DNA of 64,000 nucleotides, taken from the NCBI GenBank assembly GCA_016704895.1, contig JADIZG010000072.1:1-64000 (forward strand), in the 5' to 3' direction. The DNA is from Betaproteobacteria bacterium (GTDB lineage Bacteria > Pseudomonadota > Gammaproteobacteria > Burkholderiales > Casimicrobiaceae). Positions 31,247 through 38,966 of this stretch are shown one piece after another. The notes beneath the pieces were generated by a model that saw only the letters and a program-made list of their open reading frames with translations, did no database searches and was not told where the DNA came from. Position 1 is the first letter of the stretch; each line of letters begins with the position of its first letter. The position numbers were made by a program, and so were the translations under genes.

Positions 31247-32119
31247 TTGAGCAAGGTCATCGAATCCGAAGTGAAGAGCCTGTTTTCCGCGCCGACGTTC
31301 GACCGGCGCGCGTTCGTCGTCACGTCGCTCGGCGCCGGCTTCGCGCTGGCGGTGCTGCCGGTGTCGGCGCAGACGATCACGACGCCCGCCGACGGGCTGG
31401 TCGCGGGCGAGGTGAAGATCCCGGTCGCCGGCGGCGAGATGGTCGCCTACCGCGCGATGCCGGCCACCGGCGGCAACTTCCCGGTGATCCTCGTCGTGTC
31501 CGAGATCTGGGGCGCGCACGAGCACATCCGCGACGTCGCGCGGCGGTTCGCGAAGCTGGGCTACTTCGCGGTCGCGCCCGAGCTCTTCGCCCGGCAGGGC
31601 GACGCGAAGGCCATGGCCGACGTGCAGGCGCTGATCCGCGACATCGTGGCGAAGACGCCCGACGCGCAGGTGATGGCGGACCTCGACGCGGTCGTCGCGT
31701 ACGCGAAGGCGACCGGCAAGGCCGACGGGACGAGCGTCGGCGTGACCGGCTTCTGCTGGGGCGGTCGCATCGCGCTCATGTACGCCGCGCACAATCCGGA
31801 GCTCGACGCCGCAGTCGCGTGGTACGGGCCCACTGCGCGATCCTATTTTCCGGGCGACAGGACGCCGCTCGACGTCGCGGCGACGACGAAGGTGCCGGTG
31901 CTGGGCCTCTACGGCGGCGCCGACGGCGGCATCCCGAACGAGTCGGTCGAGAAGTACTTCGCCGCGCTGAAGGCGGCCGGCAACGCGGGATCCGCGTTCG
32001 TGATCTATCCGGAGACGCCGCACGCGTTCCACGCCGACTACCGGCCGACCTACCGCAAGGACAAGGCCGAGGACGGCTGGAAGCGCGCGGTCGAGTGGTT
32101 CAAGCAGCACCTGGCCTGA
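31247..32119 (+). CDS. Dienelactone hydrolase family protein, Tat-exported
   Basis: A 290-residue alpha/beta hydrolase of the dienelactone hydrolase family. The start is TTG 31247 with GGAGG seven bases upstream; the nearby ATG 31242 stops at once. Residues 24-47 form a twin-arginine signal (FDRRAFVVTSLGAGFALAVLP ... SAQT). The catalytic Cys is in GFCWGGRIAL, the acid in LYGGADGGIP, and the His in PHAFHADYRP. The EIWGAHEHIRDVARRFA block is typical of periplasmic members. The physiological substrate is not known; family members act on dienelactones or other cyclic esters. It follows pyrX by 83 bases and may be separately transcribed. Confidence 0.85.
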   Translation: MSKVIESEVKSLFSAPTFDRRAFVVTSLGAGFALAVLPVSAQTITTPADGLVAGEVKIPVAGGEMVAYRAMPATGGNFPVILVVSEIWGAHEHIRDVARRFAKLGYFAVAPELFARQGDAKAMADVQALIRDIVAKTPDAQVMADLDAVVAYAKATGKADGTSVGVTGFCWGGRIALMYAAHNPELDAAVAWYGPTARSYFPGDRTPLDVAATTKVPVLGLYGGADGGIPNESVEKYFAALKAAGNAGSAFVIYPETPHAFHADYRPTYRKDKAEDGWKRAVEWFKQHLA

Positions 32120-32280
32120 CGTTCGCGCGAGTCGCGCAGCCGGGACGGGCGGCCTGCGGGTCGCCCGTCGCCGTGACGCGCGCCGCCGCGGGGCGCGCCG
32201 CTCGCGCCTGATAAAATCGCACCGATGCTTCGTGCGGGCGACGCCGTCCCGCGCTCCTCCCCCGTCCCCGGCACCCCTCG

Positions 32281-34044
32281 ATGGCCCATGATCCGCTGAC
32301 CGCGTCGACGACGCTTTGCCTCGCCGGCCCCGCCGGGCACGGCAAGTCCCTGCTCGTGCGCAGGCTTCACGAGGAGCCGGGCGATGCGCTGTCCGGCAAG
32401 CTCGGCACGACGACGTCGCGCCTGCACACGCCGCGGCGCCGGTGGCTCGCGATCGACGCGCGGCACGAGAGCGAGCTCCTGCGCGAGATCGTGGGCGGCG
32501 GCATCGAAGCGCCCGTCGCGCTCGTCGTCGTCGACGTGCGCGGCGCCGCGGCGGCGCAGGTCGGCGGATTGCTCGCGTTCCTGCGCCTGCTCGGCGTGCG
32601 CGACACGGTCGTCGCCGTGAACCGGATGGACCTCGTCGACTGGCGCGAGGACGCCTACACCCTCGCGAGCGCGGCGCTCGTCGCCGCCATCGCGCCGCTC
32701 GGGTTGCGGTCCTGCGTGATCGTCCCGGTCAGCGCCGGGACCGGCGCCAACGTGCGCGTGCGCGCAGGGGCCTCGTGGTGGACCGGCCCGACGCTCGTCG
32801 ACGCGCTCGATGCGTTGCCCGCGTCGGCGCCCCGCGTCGGCGGGCCGCTGCGCCTGCCGGTGGACGACGTCCTCGCGGACGGCGAGCGCCGGATCGCCGT
32901 CGGGCGCGTCCTGTCGGGCACCGTCGCCGCGGGTCACGACGTGCTGATCCTGCCGGGCAACCGCCTGGCGCAGGTCGCCGGGCTCGCCGGCAGCGAAGGT
33001 CCGCGCGCGAGCGCCACGATCGGCGAGCAGGCGAGCGTCGCGCTCGCTCCGGGCGCCGTCGTCGAGCGCGGCGACCTGCTGTGCTCGCCCGACGCGCCCC
33101 CGAAGCTCACCTCGGTGTTCGACGCGGACGTCCGCTGGCTCGGGCGCGGCGAGCTGTCGACGGGAAGCGCGCTCACGGTCCTGATCGGCGCGCGCGAGGT
33201 CCATGCGCGCGTCGCCTCGATCCACCACGTGCTCGACGCCTCGGGCGGCCATCGCCCCGCGTCGGCGGTGCGCGACGGCGACGTGGCGCGGCTCACGGTC
33301 CGCTGCGACGCGCCGGTCGCCGTCGACGACGCGAAGACGCTCGCGGCCGCGGGCCGCTTCCTGCTCGTCGAGGACGGCGAGGTCGCCGGCGCGGGCGCGA
33401 TCGACGCGTCGGGCTACCCGGACCAGCGCCGCACGCGTCCCGCGTCGGGCGAGGTCGTGCCGGTGCTCCACCAGATCTCGGCCCTCCAGCGCGGCGCGCG
33501 GACCGGGCACAAGGGCGCGGTGATCTGGCTCACCGGCCTGTCGGGCGCCGGCAAGTCGACGCTCGCGATCGCGCTGGAGCGGCGGCTGTTCGACCTCGGG
33601 TGGAACGTCTACACGCTCGACGGCGACAACGTGCGCACCGGGCTCAACGCGGACCTGGGCTTCAAGCCCGAGGACCGCCAGGAGAACCTGCGCCGCGTGG
33701 GCGAGGTCGCGGCGCTGTTCGCCGATGCCGGCCTGATCTGCGTGACCGCGTTCATCTCGCCGTACCGCGACGAGCGCACGCGCGCGCGCGCCGCGGCGGG
33801 ATCGCGCCCGTTCATCGAGGTGTGGGTGCGCTCGCCGCTCGAGGAGTGCGAGCGGCGCGACCCGAAGGGCCTCTACAAGAGGGCGCGCTCGGGCGCGCTC
33901 AAGGACTTCACGGGCATCGACAGCCCGTACGAGCCGCCCGACGCCGCCGACCTCGTGATCGATACGCAGCAGGAAGGCATCGAGGCGTGCACGCGGAAGC
34001 TGCTCGACTTCGTCGTCGAGCGCTGCCGCAACGCGCCGGGGTAG
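32281..34044 (+). CDS. CysN-like GTPase-derived domain fused to adenylylsulfate kinase
   Basis: A 587-residue two-part protein. The C-terminal part (about 405-587) is a canonical APS kinase, which phosphorylates adenylylsulfate to PAPS: P-loop GLSGAGKST near 420, then DGDNVRTGLNADLGF and FISPYRDER. The N-terminal 400 residues resemble the CysN/EF-Tu GTPase of ATP sulfurylase: P-loop GPAGHGKS (16-23), NRMD (114-117), then EF-Tu-like beta barrels. Unlike CysN, the switch II motif DxPG is absent (DARHE at 59-63) and the G domain is shortened. No cysD lies next to it. Sulfate activation or sulfonation is the likely context, but the GTPase part may be inactive. Confidence 0.8.
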   Translation: MAHDPLTASTTLCLAGPAGHGKSLLVRRLHEEPGDALSGKLGTTTSRLHTPRRRWLAIDARHESELLREIVGGGIEAPVALVVVDVRGAAAAQVGGLLAFLRLLGVRDTVVAVNRMDLVDWREDAYTLASAALVAAIAPLGLRSCVIVPVSAGTGANVRVRAGASWWTGPTLVDALDALPASAPRVGGPLRLPVDDVLADGERRIAVGRVLSGTVAAGHDVLILPGNRLAQVAGLAGSEGPRASATIGEQASVALAPGAVVERGDLLCSPDAPPKLTSVFDADVRWLGRGELSTGSALTVLIGAREVHARVASIHHVLDASGGHRPASAVRDGDVARLTVRCDAPVAVDDAKTLAAAGRFLLVEDGEVAGAGAIDASGYPDQRRTRPASGEVVPVLHQISALQRGARTGHKGAVIWLTGLSGAGKSTLAIALERRLFDLGWNVYTLDGDNVRTGLNADLGFKPEDRQENLRRVGEVAALFADAGLICVTAFISPYRDERTRARAAAGSRPFIEVWVRSPLEECERRDPKGLYKRARSGALKDFTGIDSPYEPPDAADLVIDTQQEGIEACTRKLLDFVVERCRNAPG

Positions 34045-34071
34045 TGCGCGACGGGGCGTGACCGCCGGGTG

Positions 34072-34656
34072 TCACGCCTTCGGCTTCGGCACCCGTCCCA
34101 TCAGGTAGAACTCGTCGTTGGGGCGCATCGCGATCAGGTTCGCCATCCGGTTCGACAGCGCGAAGAACGCCGCGATCGCGCCGATGTCCCAGAGGTCCTC
34201 GTCGGAGTAGCCGTGCGCGCGCACCGCGTCGTAGTCGGCGTCCGCCAGCGCCGCGCTGTCGGTCGCGACCTTGAGCGCGAACGCGAGCATCGCCTGCTGC
34301 CGCGGCGCGATCTCGGCCTTGCGGTAATTGACGGCGACCTGGTCGGCGACGCGCGGGTTCTTCGCGTAGATGCGCAGGATCGCGCCGTGCGCGACGACGC
34401 AGTAGGTGCAGTCGTTCGCGCCCGAGGTCGCGACGACGATCATCTCGCGCTCGGCCTTCGTGAGGCCGCCTTCCTTCTCCATCAGCGCGTCGTGGTAGGC
34501 GAAGAACGCGCGGAACTCGTCGGGCCGGTGCGCGAGCGTCAGGAAGACGTTCGGAACGAAGCCGGCTTTCTCCTGCACCGCGAGGATGCGCGAGCGGATG
34601 TCGTCGGGCAGCCCGTCGAGCGCCGGCACCGGCCACCGGGAGGCGGGAAGGCTCAT
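34072..34656 (-). CDS. AhpD-like peroxidase-related protein
   Basis: A 194-residue carboxymuconolactone-decarboxylase/AhpD-fold protein of the peroxidase-related enzyme group. The redox motif is DCTYCVVAHGAI, a CxxC followed by the family histidine. Other family text includes FVPNVFLTLAHRPDEF and LSNRMANLIAMRPNDEFYLMGR at the C-terminus. The start at 34656 overlaps the yggX stop (ATGA), so the two are co-translated. The physiological reductant and substrate are unknown; a role in peroxide defence beside YggX is an inference. Confidence 0.82.
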   Translation of the reverse strand: MSLPASRWPVPALDGLPDDIRSRILAVQEKAGFVPNVFLTLAHRPDEFRAFFAYHDALMEKEGGLTKAEREMIVVATSGANDCTYCVVAHGAILRIYAKNPRVADQVAVNYRKAEIAPRQQAMLAFALKVATDSAALADADYDAVRAHGYSDEDLWDIGAIAAFFALSNRMANLIAMRPNDEFYLMGRVPKPKA

Positions 34657-34925
34657 TGCGCCGGCGGTACGAAGCCCGTGGGCATCTCGGCTCCGCCGCC
34701 GAAGAAGTGCTTCTCCATCTGCTCGGCGAGCCACTTGCGCGCGCGCGGGTCGGCGAGCGACAGGCGGTTCTCGTTGACGAGCATCGTCTGGTGGCGGATC
34801 CACTGCTGCCACGCCTCCTTCGAGACGTTCTCGTAGAGGCGCTTGCCGAGCTCGCCCGGGTAGGGCGGGAAGTCGAGGCCTTCGGCCTCGCGGCCGAGCT
34901 TGATGCATTTCACTGTGCGTGCCAT
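34653..34925 (-). CDS. yggX: Fe(2+)-trafficking protein YggX
   Basis: A small 90-residue protein protecting iron-sulfur enzymes from oxidative damage. It reads MARTVKCIKLGREAEGLDFP, then PGELGKRLYENVSKEAWQQW and MLVNENRLSLADPRARKWL, all hallmark YggX blocks with the conserved Cys7. The stop overlaps the downstream AhpD-like gene. It lies 95 bases after argA, on the same strand. Confidence 0.95.
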   Translation of the reverse strand: MARTVKCIKLGREAEGLDFPPYPGELGKRLYENVSKEAWQQWIRHQTMLVNENRLSLADPRARKWLAEQMEKHFFGGGAEMPTGFVPPAQ

Positions 34926-35020
34926 GGCGGATCCTTGGAGGGCGGGCGATGGGCGGCGGGGAAGCGGCGTCGGCTGTCGCGTCGGGGTGGCGCCAGGCCG
35001 ATCGCCCGTCGCCCGTCCCC

Positions 35021-36370
35021 TCAGAGCGGCTTGCGATAGACCTGCGATTTCCGCTGGAAGTTGTAGAGCGCCTGCTTCTGCTTCGGCAGGTCGGCGAGGG
35101 TCGCGACCCGGTAGCCGCGCTCGAGAAACCATCCGGCGGTGCGGGTCGTCAGGACGAACAGCGCGTCGAGCTTGTGCTTGCGCGCGCGCGCCTCGATCTC
35201 CTGCATCAGCGCCTCGCCGTAGCCCTCGCGCCGGAAGTCCGGGTGCACCGCGAGCGCGGCCAGCTCGCCGACGCGCTCCTCCGGGAACGCGTAGAGCGCG
35301 GCGCAGCCGATGATCTGGTTGTCGTACTCGGCGACGACGAAGCGCTCGATCTCGGTCTCCAGCCGCTCGCGCGAACGCCGCACGAGCACGCCCTGCTCCT
35401 CGAGCGGCTCGATGATCGAGATGATTCCGAGCACGTCGTCGATCGTCGCGCTGCGCAGGTGCGCGAGCGGCGACGACGCGACCATCGTGCCGACGCCGTC
35501 GCGCGTGAAGAACTCGAGCAGCAGCGCGCCGTCCATGTGACGCGACAGGAGGTGCGCACGCACGACGCCGTTGTCGCACGCGCGGATCGCGCACGGCAGG
35601 TAGTGGCGCACGTCGGGCGAGAGCTTGCCAGGCGCCGCGAGCAGCGCCTCGGCGTCCCGCGTCGACAGGTCGGTCAGCAGGCGCTTGCGGCCGTTGCGCA
35701 CGCCGTCGTTCTCCATCAGGAAGACGAGCTTGTGCGCCTTCAGCCGGACCGAGACCTGCATCGCGACTTCCTCGAGCGCGAGGTTGAACAGCTCGCCGGT
35801 GGGCGAGTAGCCGAGCGGCGAGATCAGCACGATGTCGCCGTCGTCGAGGCGCTGCTGGATCGCCTGCGTGTCGATGCGCCGGACCTCGCCGGTCAGCATC
35901 ATGTCGACGCCGTCGACGACGCCGATCGGCTTCGCCGTGATGTAGTTGCCGGAGGACACGCGGTTGTACGCGCCCGCCATCGGCGAGTTGGACATGCCGA
36001 GCGAGAGCATCGCCTCGATCCGGCTGCGCGCCTGGCCGGCCGCCTCGAGCACGCAGTCCATCGTCTCGGCGTCGGTGACGCGCAGGCCGCCGTGGTAGCG
36101 GCTCGGGATGTTCTGCTGCGCGAGGATCGCCTCGATCTGCGGCCGCATCCCGTGCACGACGACGAGCCGGATGCCCAGGCTGTGCAGCAGGTTCAGGTCG
36201 TGGATGATGCCGAGGAACGCCTCGTCGGCGACGACCTCGCCGCCGAACGCGATCACGAAGGTCCTGCCGCGGAACGCGTGGACGTAGGGCGCGGCCGCGC
36301 GGATCCATTGCACGAAGCCGCGCATCGTCGCGGAGCGCGCATCGGGCGGGGCGGCGGGTTCGCGGGCCAT
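35021..36370 (-). CDS. argA: N-acetylglutamate synthase (amino-acid kinase plus GNAT)
   Basis: ArgA acetylates glutamate, the first step of arginine synthesis. The classical two-domain form is seen: an amino-acid-kinase-like domain (RTFVIAFGGEVVADEAF, LVVVHGMRPQIEAIL, VVDGVDMMLTGEVRRID) followed by a GNAT acetyltransferase domain (LAALAVHPDFRREGYGEALM) ending TAGWFLERGYRV. I use the Met at 36370; an upstream Met at 36469 adds only translation of a REP palindrome. A further Met at about 36325 (MRGFVQWIR) is also plausible. Feedback inhibition by arginine is expected from the family. It is divergent from uvrD across a REP pair. Confidence 0.92.
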   Translation of the reverse strand: MAREPAAPPDARSATMRGFVQWIRAAAPYVHAFRGRTFVIAFGGEVVADEAFLGIIHDLNLLHSLGIRLVVVHGMRPQIEAILAQQNIPSRYHGGLRVTDAETMDCVLEAAGQARSRIEAMLSLGMSNSPMAGAYNRVSSGNYITAKPIGVVDGVDMMLTGEVRRIDTQAIQQRLDDGDIVLISPLGYSPTGELFNLALEEVAMQVSVRLKAHKLVFLMENDGVRNGRKRLLTDLSTRDAEALLAAPGKLSPDVRHYLPCAIRACDNGVVRAHLLSRHMDGALLLEFFTRDGVGTMVASSPLAHLRSATIDDVLGIISIIEPLEEQGVLVRRSRERLETEIERFVVAEYDNQIIGCAALYAFPEERVGELAALAVHPDFRREGYGEALMQEIEARARKHKLDALFVLTTRTAGWFLERGYRVATLADLPKQKQALYNFQRKSQVYRKPL

Positions 36371-36424
36371 CGGTGAGGGCGGGGACGGCGGATTAGCGTC
36401 CGCGCGGGGGCTCGCGACGTCTGC

Positions 36425-36516
36425 TGTGGGTCGGCCCTGTGGGTCGGCCTTCAGGCCGACGGGGTTCATGCGCGGATTGTCGGCCTGAAGGCCGACCCAC
36501 AGGCGGCCGACCCACA
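36425..36516. repeat. Large inverted pair of REP-type palindromes
   Basis: Two REP units face each other: inverted at 36438-36460 and direct at 36479-36501. Each is flanked on its outer side by a partial copy (36425-36436 and 36504-36516) of the same GTCGGCC...CCACA unit, giving inverted arms of about 36 bases around an 18-base centre. It sits between the divergent argA and uvrD. Confidence 0.8.
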
Positions 36517-36545
36517 GGGGAAGCGATCGGTCCCGGCCGCTCGCC

Positions 36546-36551
36546 TATAAT
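36546..36551 (+). promoter_or_regulatory. Candidate -10 element for uvrD
   Basis: A perfect TATAAT lies 78 bases before the uvrD ATG in otherwise very GC-rich sequence. No good -35 hexamer is present 16-18 bases upstream, so the assignment rests on the -10 alone. Confidence 0.4.
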
Positions 36552-36629
36552 CGGGACGTAACGCGCCGCGCGCGCGCCCCTCGCGCGGCGTGCTCCCCCT
36601 CCGGCGCGGACGCGCCGTGCGCGCGGTCC

Positions 36630-38891
36630 ATGGCCCCGCCGCTCCCGATGCCCACGCCGCTCCTCGCCAACCTCAACCCCGAACAGCTCGAGGCGGTCAC
36701 GCTGCCTCACGGCTCGGCGCTGGTGCTCGCCGGCGCCGGCAGCGGCAAGACGCGCGTGCTGACGACGCGCATCGCGTGGCTGCTGGCGACCGGGCAGGCG
36801 TCGCCGCTGTCGGTGCTCGCGGTCACGTTCACGAACAAGGCGGCGCGCGAGATGCTGCTCCGGCTGTCGACGCTGACGCCGATGAGCGTCCGCGGCATGT
36901 GGATCGGCACGTTCCACGGGCTGTGCAACCGGATGCTGCGCGCGCACCACCGCGACGCGAACCTCCCGCAGCTCTTCGGCATCCTCGACACGGCCGACCA
37001 GCTCTCGCTGATCAAGCGCATGTACAAGGCGCACAACCTCGACGACGACCGCTTCCCGCCGAAGCAGCTCGGGTGGTTCATCGCCTCGGCGAAGGACGCG
37101 GGCCTGCGCCCGTCGGCCGTCGAGGCCGGCGACGAGTTCGCGCGCCGCCAGGTCGAGCACTACGCGCTCTACGAGGCGATGTGCCAGCGCGAGGGCGTGG
37201 TGGACTTCGCGGAGCTGCTGCTCCGCAGCTACGAGCTCCTCGCCGGCAACGAACCGATCCGGAAGCACTACCAGCGGCGCTTCTCGCACCTGCTGGTCGA
37301 CGAGTTCCAGGACACGAACGTGCTGCAGTACCGGTGGCTGCAGATGCTCGCCGGGACCGACGCGGCCGTGTTCGCCGTCGGCGACGACGACCAGTCGATC
37401 TACGCGTTCCGCGGTGCGAACGCCGCGAACATGCAGCATTTCGAACGCGACTTCGGCTCGCCCACGCGCCCGGTGCGGCTCATCAAGCTCGAGCAGAACT
37501 ACCGCTCGCACGGCCACATCCTCGACGCGGCGAACGCGCTGATCCGCCACAACCGCTCGCGGCTCGGCAAGGAGCTGTGGACGAGCGAAGGCAAGGGCGA
37601 GCCGGTGCGCGCGTTCGCCGCGCCTTCCGACCTCGACGAGGCGGCGTTCGTCGTCGACGCCGTCAAGGGGCTCACGGACGAAGGCATCCCGCTGTCCGAG
37701 GTCGCGCTCCTCTACCGCTCCAACGCGCAGTCGCGGGTCCTCGAGCACGCGCTCTTCAACGCCGGGCTGCCGTACCGCGTCTACGGCGGCATGCGCTTCT
37801 TCGAGCGGGCCGAGGTCAAGCACGCGCTCGCCTACCTGCGGCTCGTCGCCTCGCCCGACGACGAGGGCGCGTTCCTGCGCGTCGTGAACTTCCCGCCGCG
37901 CGGCATCGGCGCCCGCTCGCTCGAGCAGCTGCAGGACGTCGCGCGGGGCCGCGGCACGACGCTGTGGCAGGCCGCGTGCAGCGGCGCGGTCGGCGGGAAG
38001 GCCGGCTCGAGCCTCGCGGCGTTCGTCGGCGTGATCGAGAAGCTGCGCAGCGAGACGCTCGCGCTGACGCTGCCCGAGGCGGTCGCGCACGTGATCGAGG
38101 GATCGGGCCTCCTGGCCCACTTCCGCGCCGAGAAGGACGGCGAGGACCGCGTCGACAACCTCGAGGAGCTGGTCAACGCCGCGCAGGGCTTCGTGCGCGA
38201 GGCCGAGATCGCGAGCGACGCGCCGATGCTGACCGACCGCGTCGACGCCGACCTGCCCGCGCCGACCGACGGGCAGGACGAGGGCGCGACCGATCCGCTC
38301 GCCGCGTTCCTCGCGCACGCCGCGCTCGAGGCGGGCGAGACGCAGGAGGCGGAAGGCAAGCCCGCGCTGCAGCTCATGACCGTCCACTCGGCGAAGGGCC
38401 TCGAGTTCCACACGGTGTTCGTCACCGGCCTCGAGGAGGGGCTCTTCCCGCACGAGAACAGCCTGAACGAGGCGGACGGCCCCGAGGAGGAGCGGCGACT
38501 CATGTACGTCGCGCTCACGCGGGCGCGGCGCAAGCTCTACCTCACGCACGCGCAGACGCGCATGCTCCACGGCCAGACGCGCTACCACGTCGCGAGCCGG
38601 TTCTTCGACGAGATCCCGCGCGAGCTCGTCCAGTGGCTCTCGCCGCAGCGCAAGCGCTTCGGCTCGATCGACGTCGACGAGTCGGAATGGGGAGCGATCC
38701 GCGCCGCGCCGCAGGCCACCGCCGCCGCACCCTCGTGGCGGGTGGGCCAGAACGTGCGGCACGCCAAGTTCGGCACCGGCGTGATCGTCGACGCGGAAGG
38801 CCGCGGCAGCGATGCGCGCGTCCAGGTGAACTTCCGCGAGTCGGGCCTCAAGTGGCTCGCGCTGGAGTACGCGAAGCTCGATCCGGCCTGA
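36630..38891 (+). CDS. uvrD: DNA helicase II (UvrD/PcrA)
   Basis: A superfamily 1 3'-5' helicase of 753 residues, acting in nucleotide excision and mismatch repair. All helicase motifs are present in order: AGAGSGKTRVL (I), FTNKAAREM (Ia), LVDEFQDTN (II), GDDDQSIYAFRGA (III), LEQNYRS (IV), MTVHSAKGLEFHTVF (V) and EERRLMYVALTRAR (VI). The C-terminus has a tudor-like segment (WRVGQNVRHAKFGTGVIVDAEG), typical of UvrD and PcrA and linked to RNA polymerase contact. The start could instead be the Met at 36648 (MPTPLLANLNPEQLEAV), which is closer to relatives. Confidence 0.95.
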   Translation: MAPPLPMPTPLLANLNPEQLEAVTLPHGSALVLAGAGSGKTRVLTTRIAWLLATGQASPLSVLAVTFTNKAAREMLLRLSTLTPMSVRGMWIGTFHGLCNRMLRAHHRDANLPQLFGILDTADQLSLIKRMYKAHNLDDDRFPPKQLGWFIASAKDAGLRPSAVEAGDEFARRQVEHYALYEAMCQREGVVDFAELLLRSYELLAGNEPIRKHYQRRFSHLLVDEFQDTNVLQYRWLQMLAGTDAAVFAVGDDDQSIYAFRGANAANMQHFERDFGSPTRPVRLIKLEQNYRSHGHILDAANALIRHNRSRLGKELWTSEGKGEPVRAFAAPSDLDEAAFVVDAVKGLTDEGIPLSEVALLYRSNAQSRVLEHALFNAGLPYRVYGGMRFFERAEVKHALAYLRLVASPDDEGAFLRVVNFPPRGIGARSLEQLQDVARGRGTTLWQAACSGAVGGKAGSSLAAFVGVIEKLRSETLALTLPEAVAHVIEGSGLLAHFRAEKDGEDRVDNLEELVNAAQGFVREAEIASDAPMLTDRVDADLPAPTDGQDEGATDPLAAFLAHAALEAGETQEAEGKPALQLMTVHSAKGLEFHTVFVTGLEEGLFPHENSLNEADGPEEERRLMYVALTRARRKLYLTHAQTRMLHGQTRYHVASRFFDEIPRELVQWLSPQRKRFGSIDVDESEWGAIRAAPQATAAAPSWRVGQNVRHAKFGTGVIVDAEGRGSDARVQVNFRESGLKWLALEYAKLDPA

Positions 38892-38966
38892 GGACGCCGC
38901 GGAAGCGTTGGAAGTGCGGCCAGACTCGGCTTTCGTCGCCGCGCGCTTGCCGTGAGCCGACGCGCT

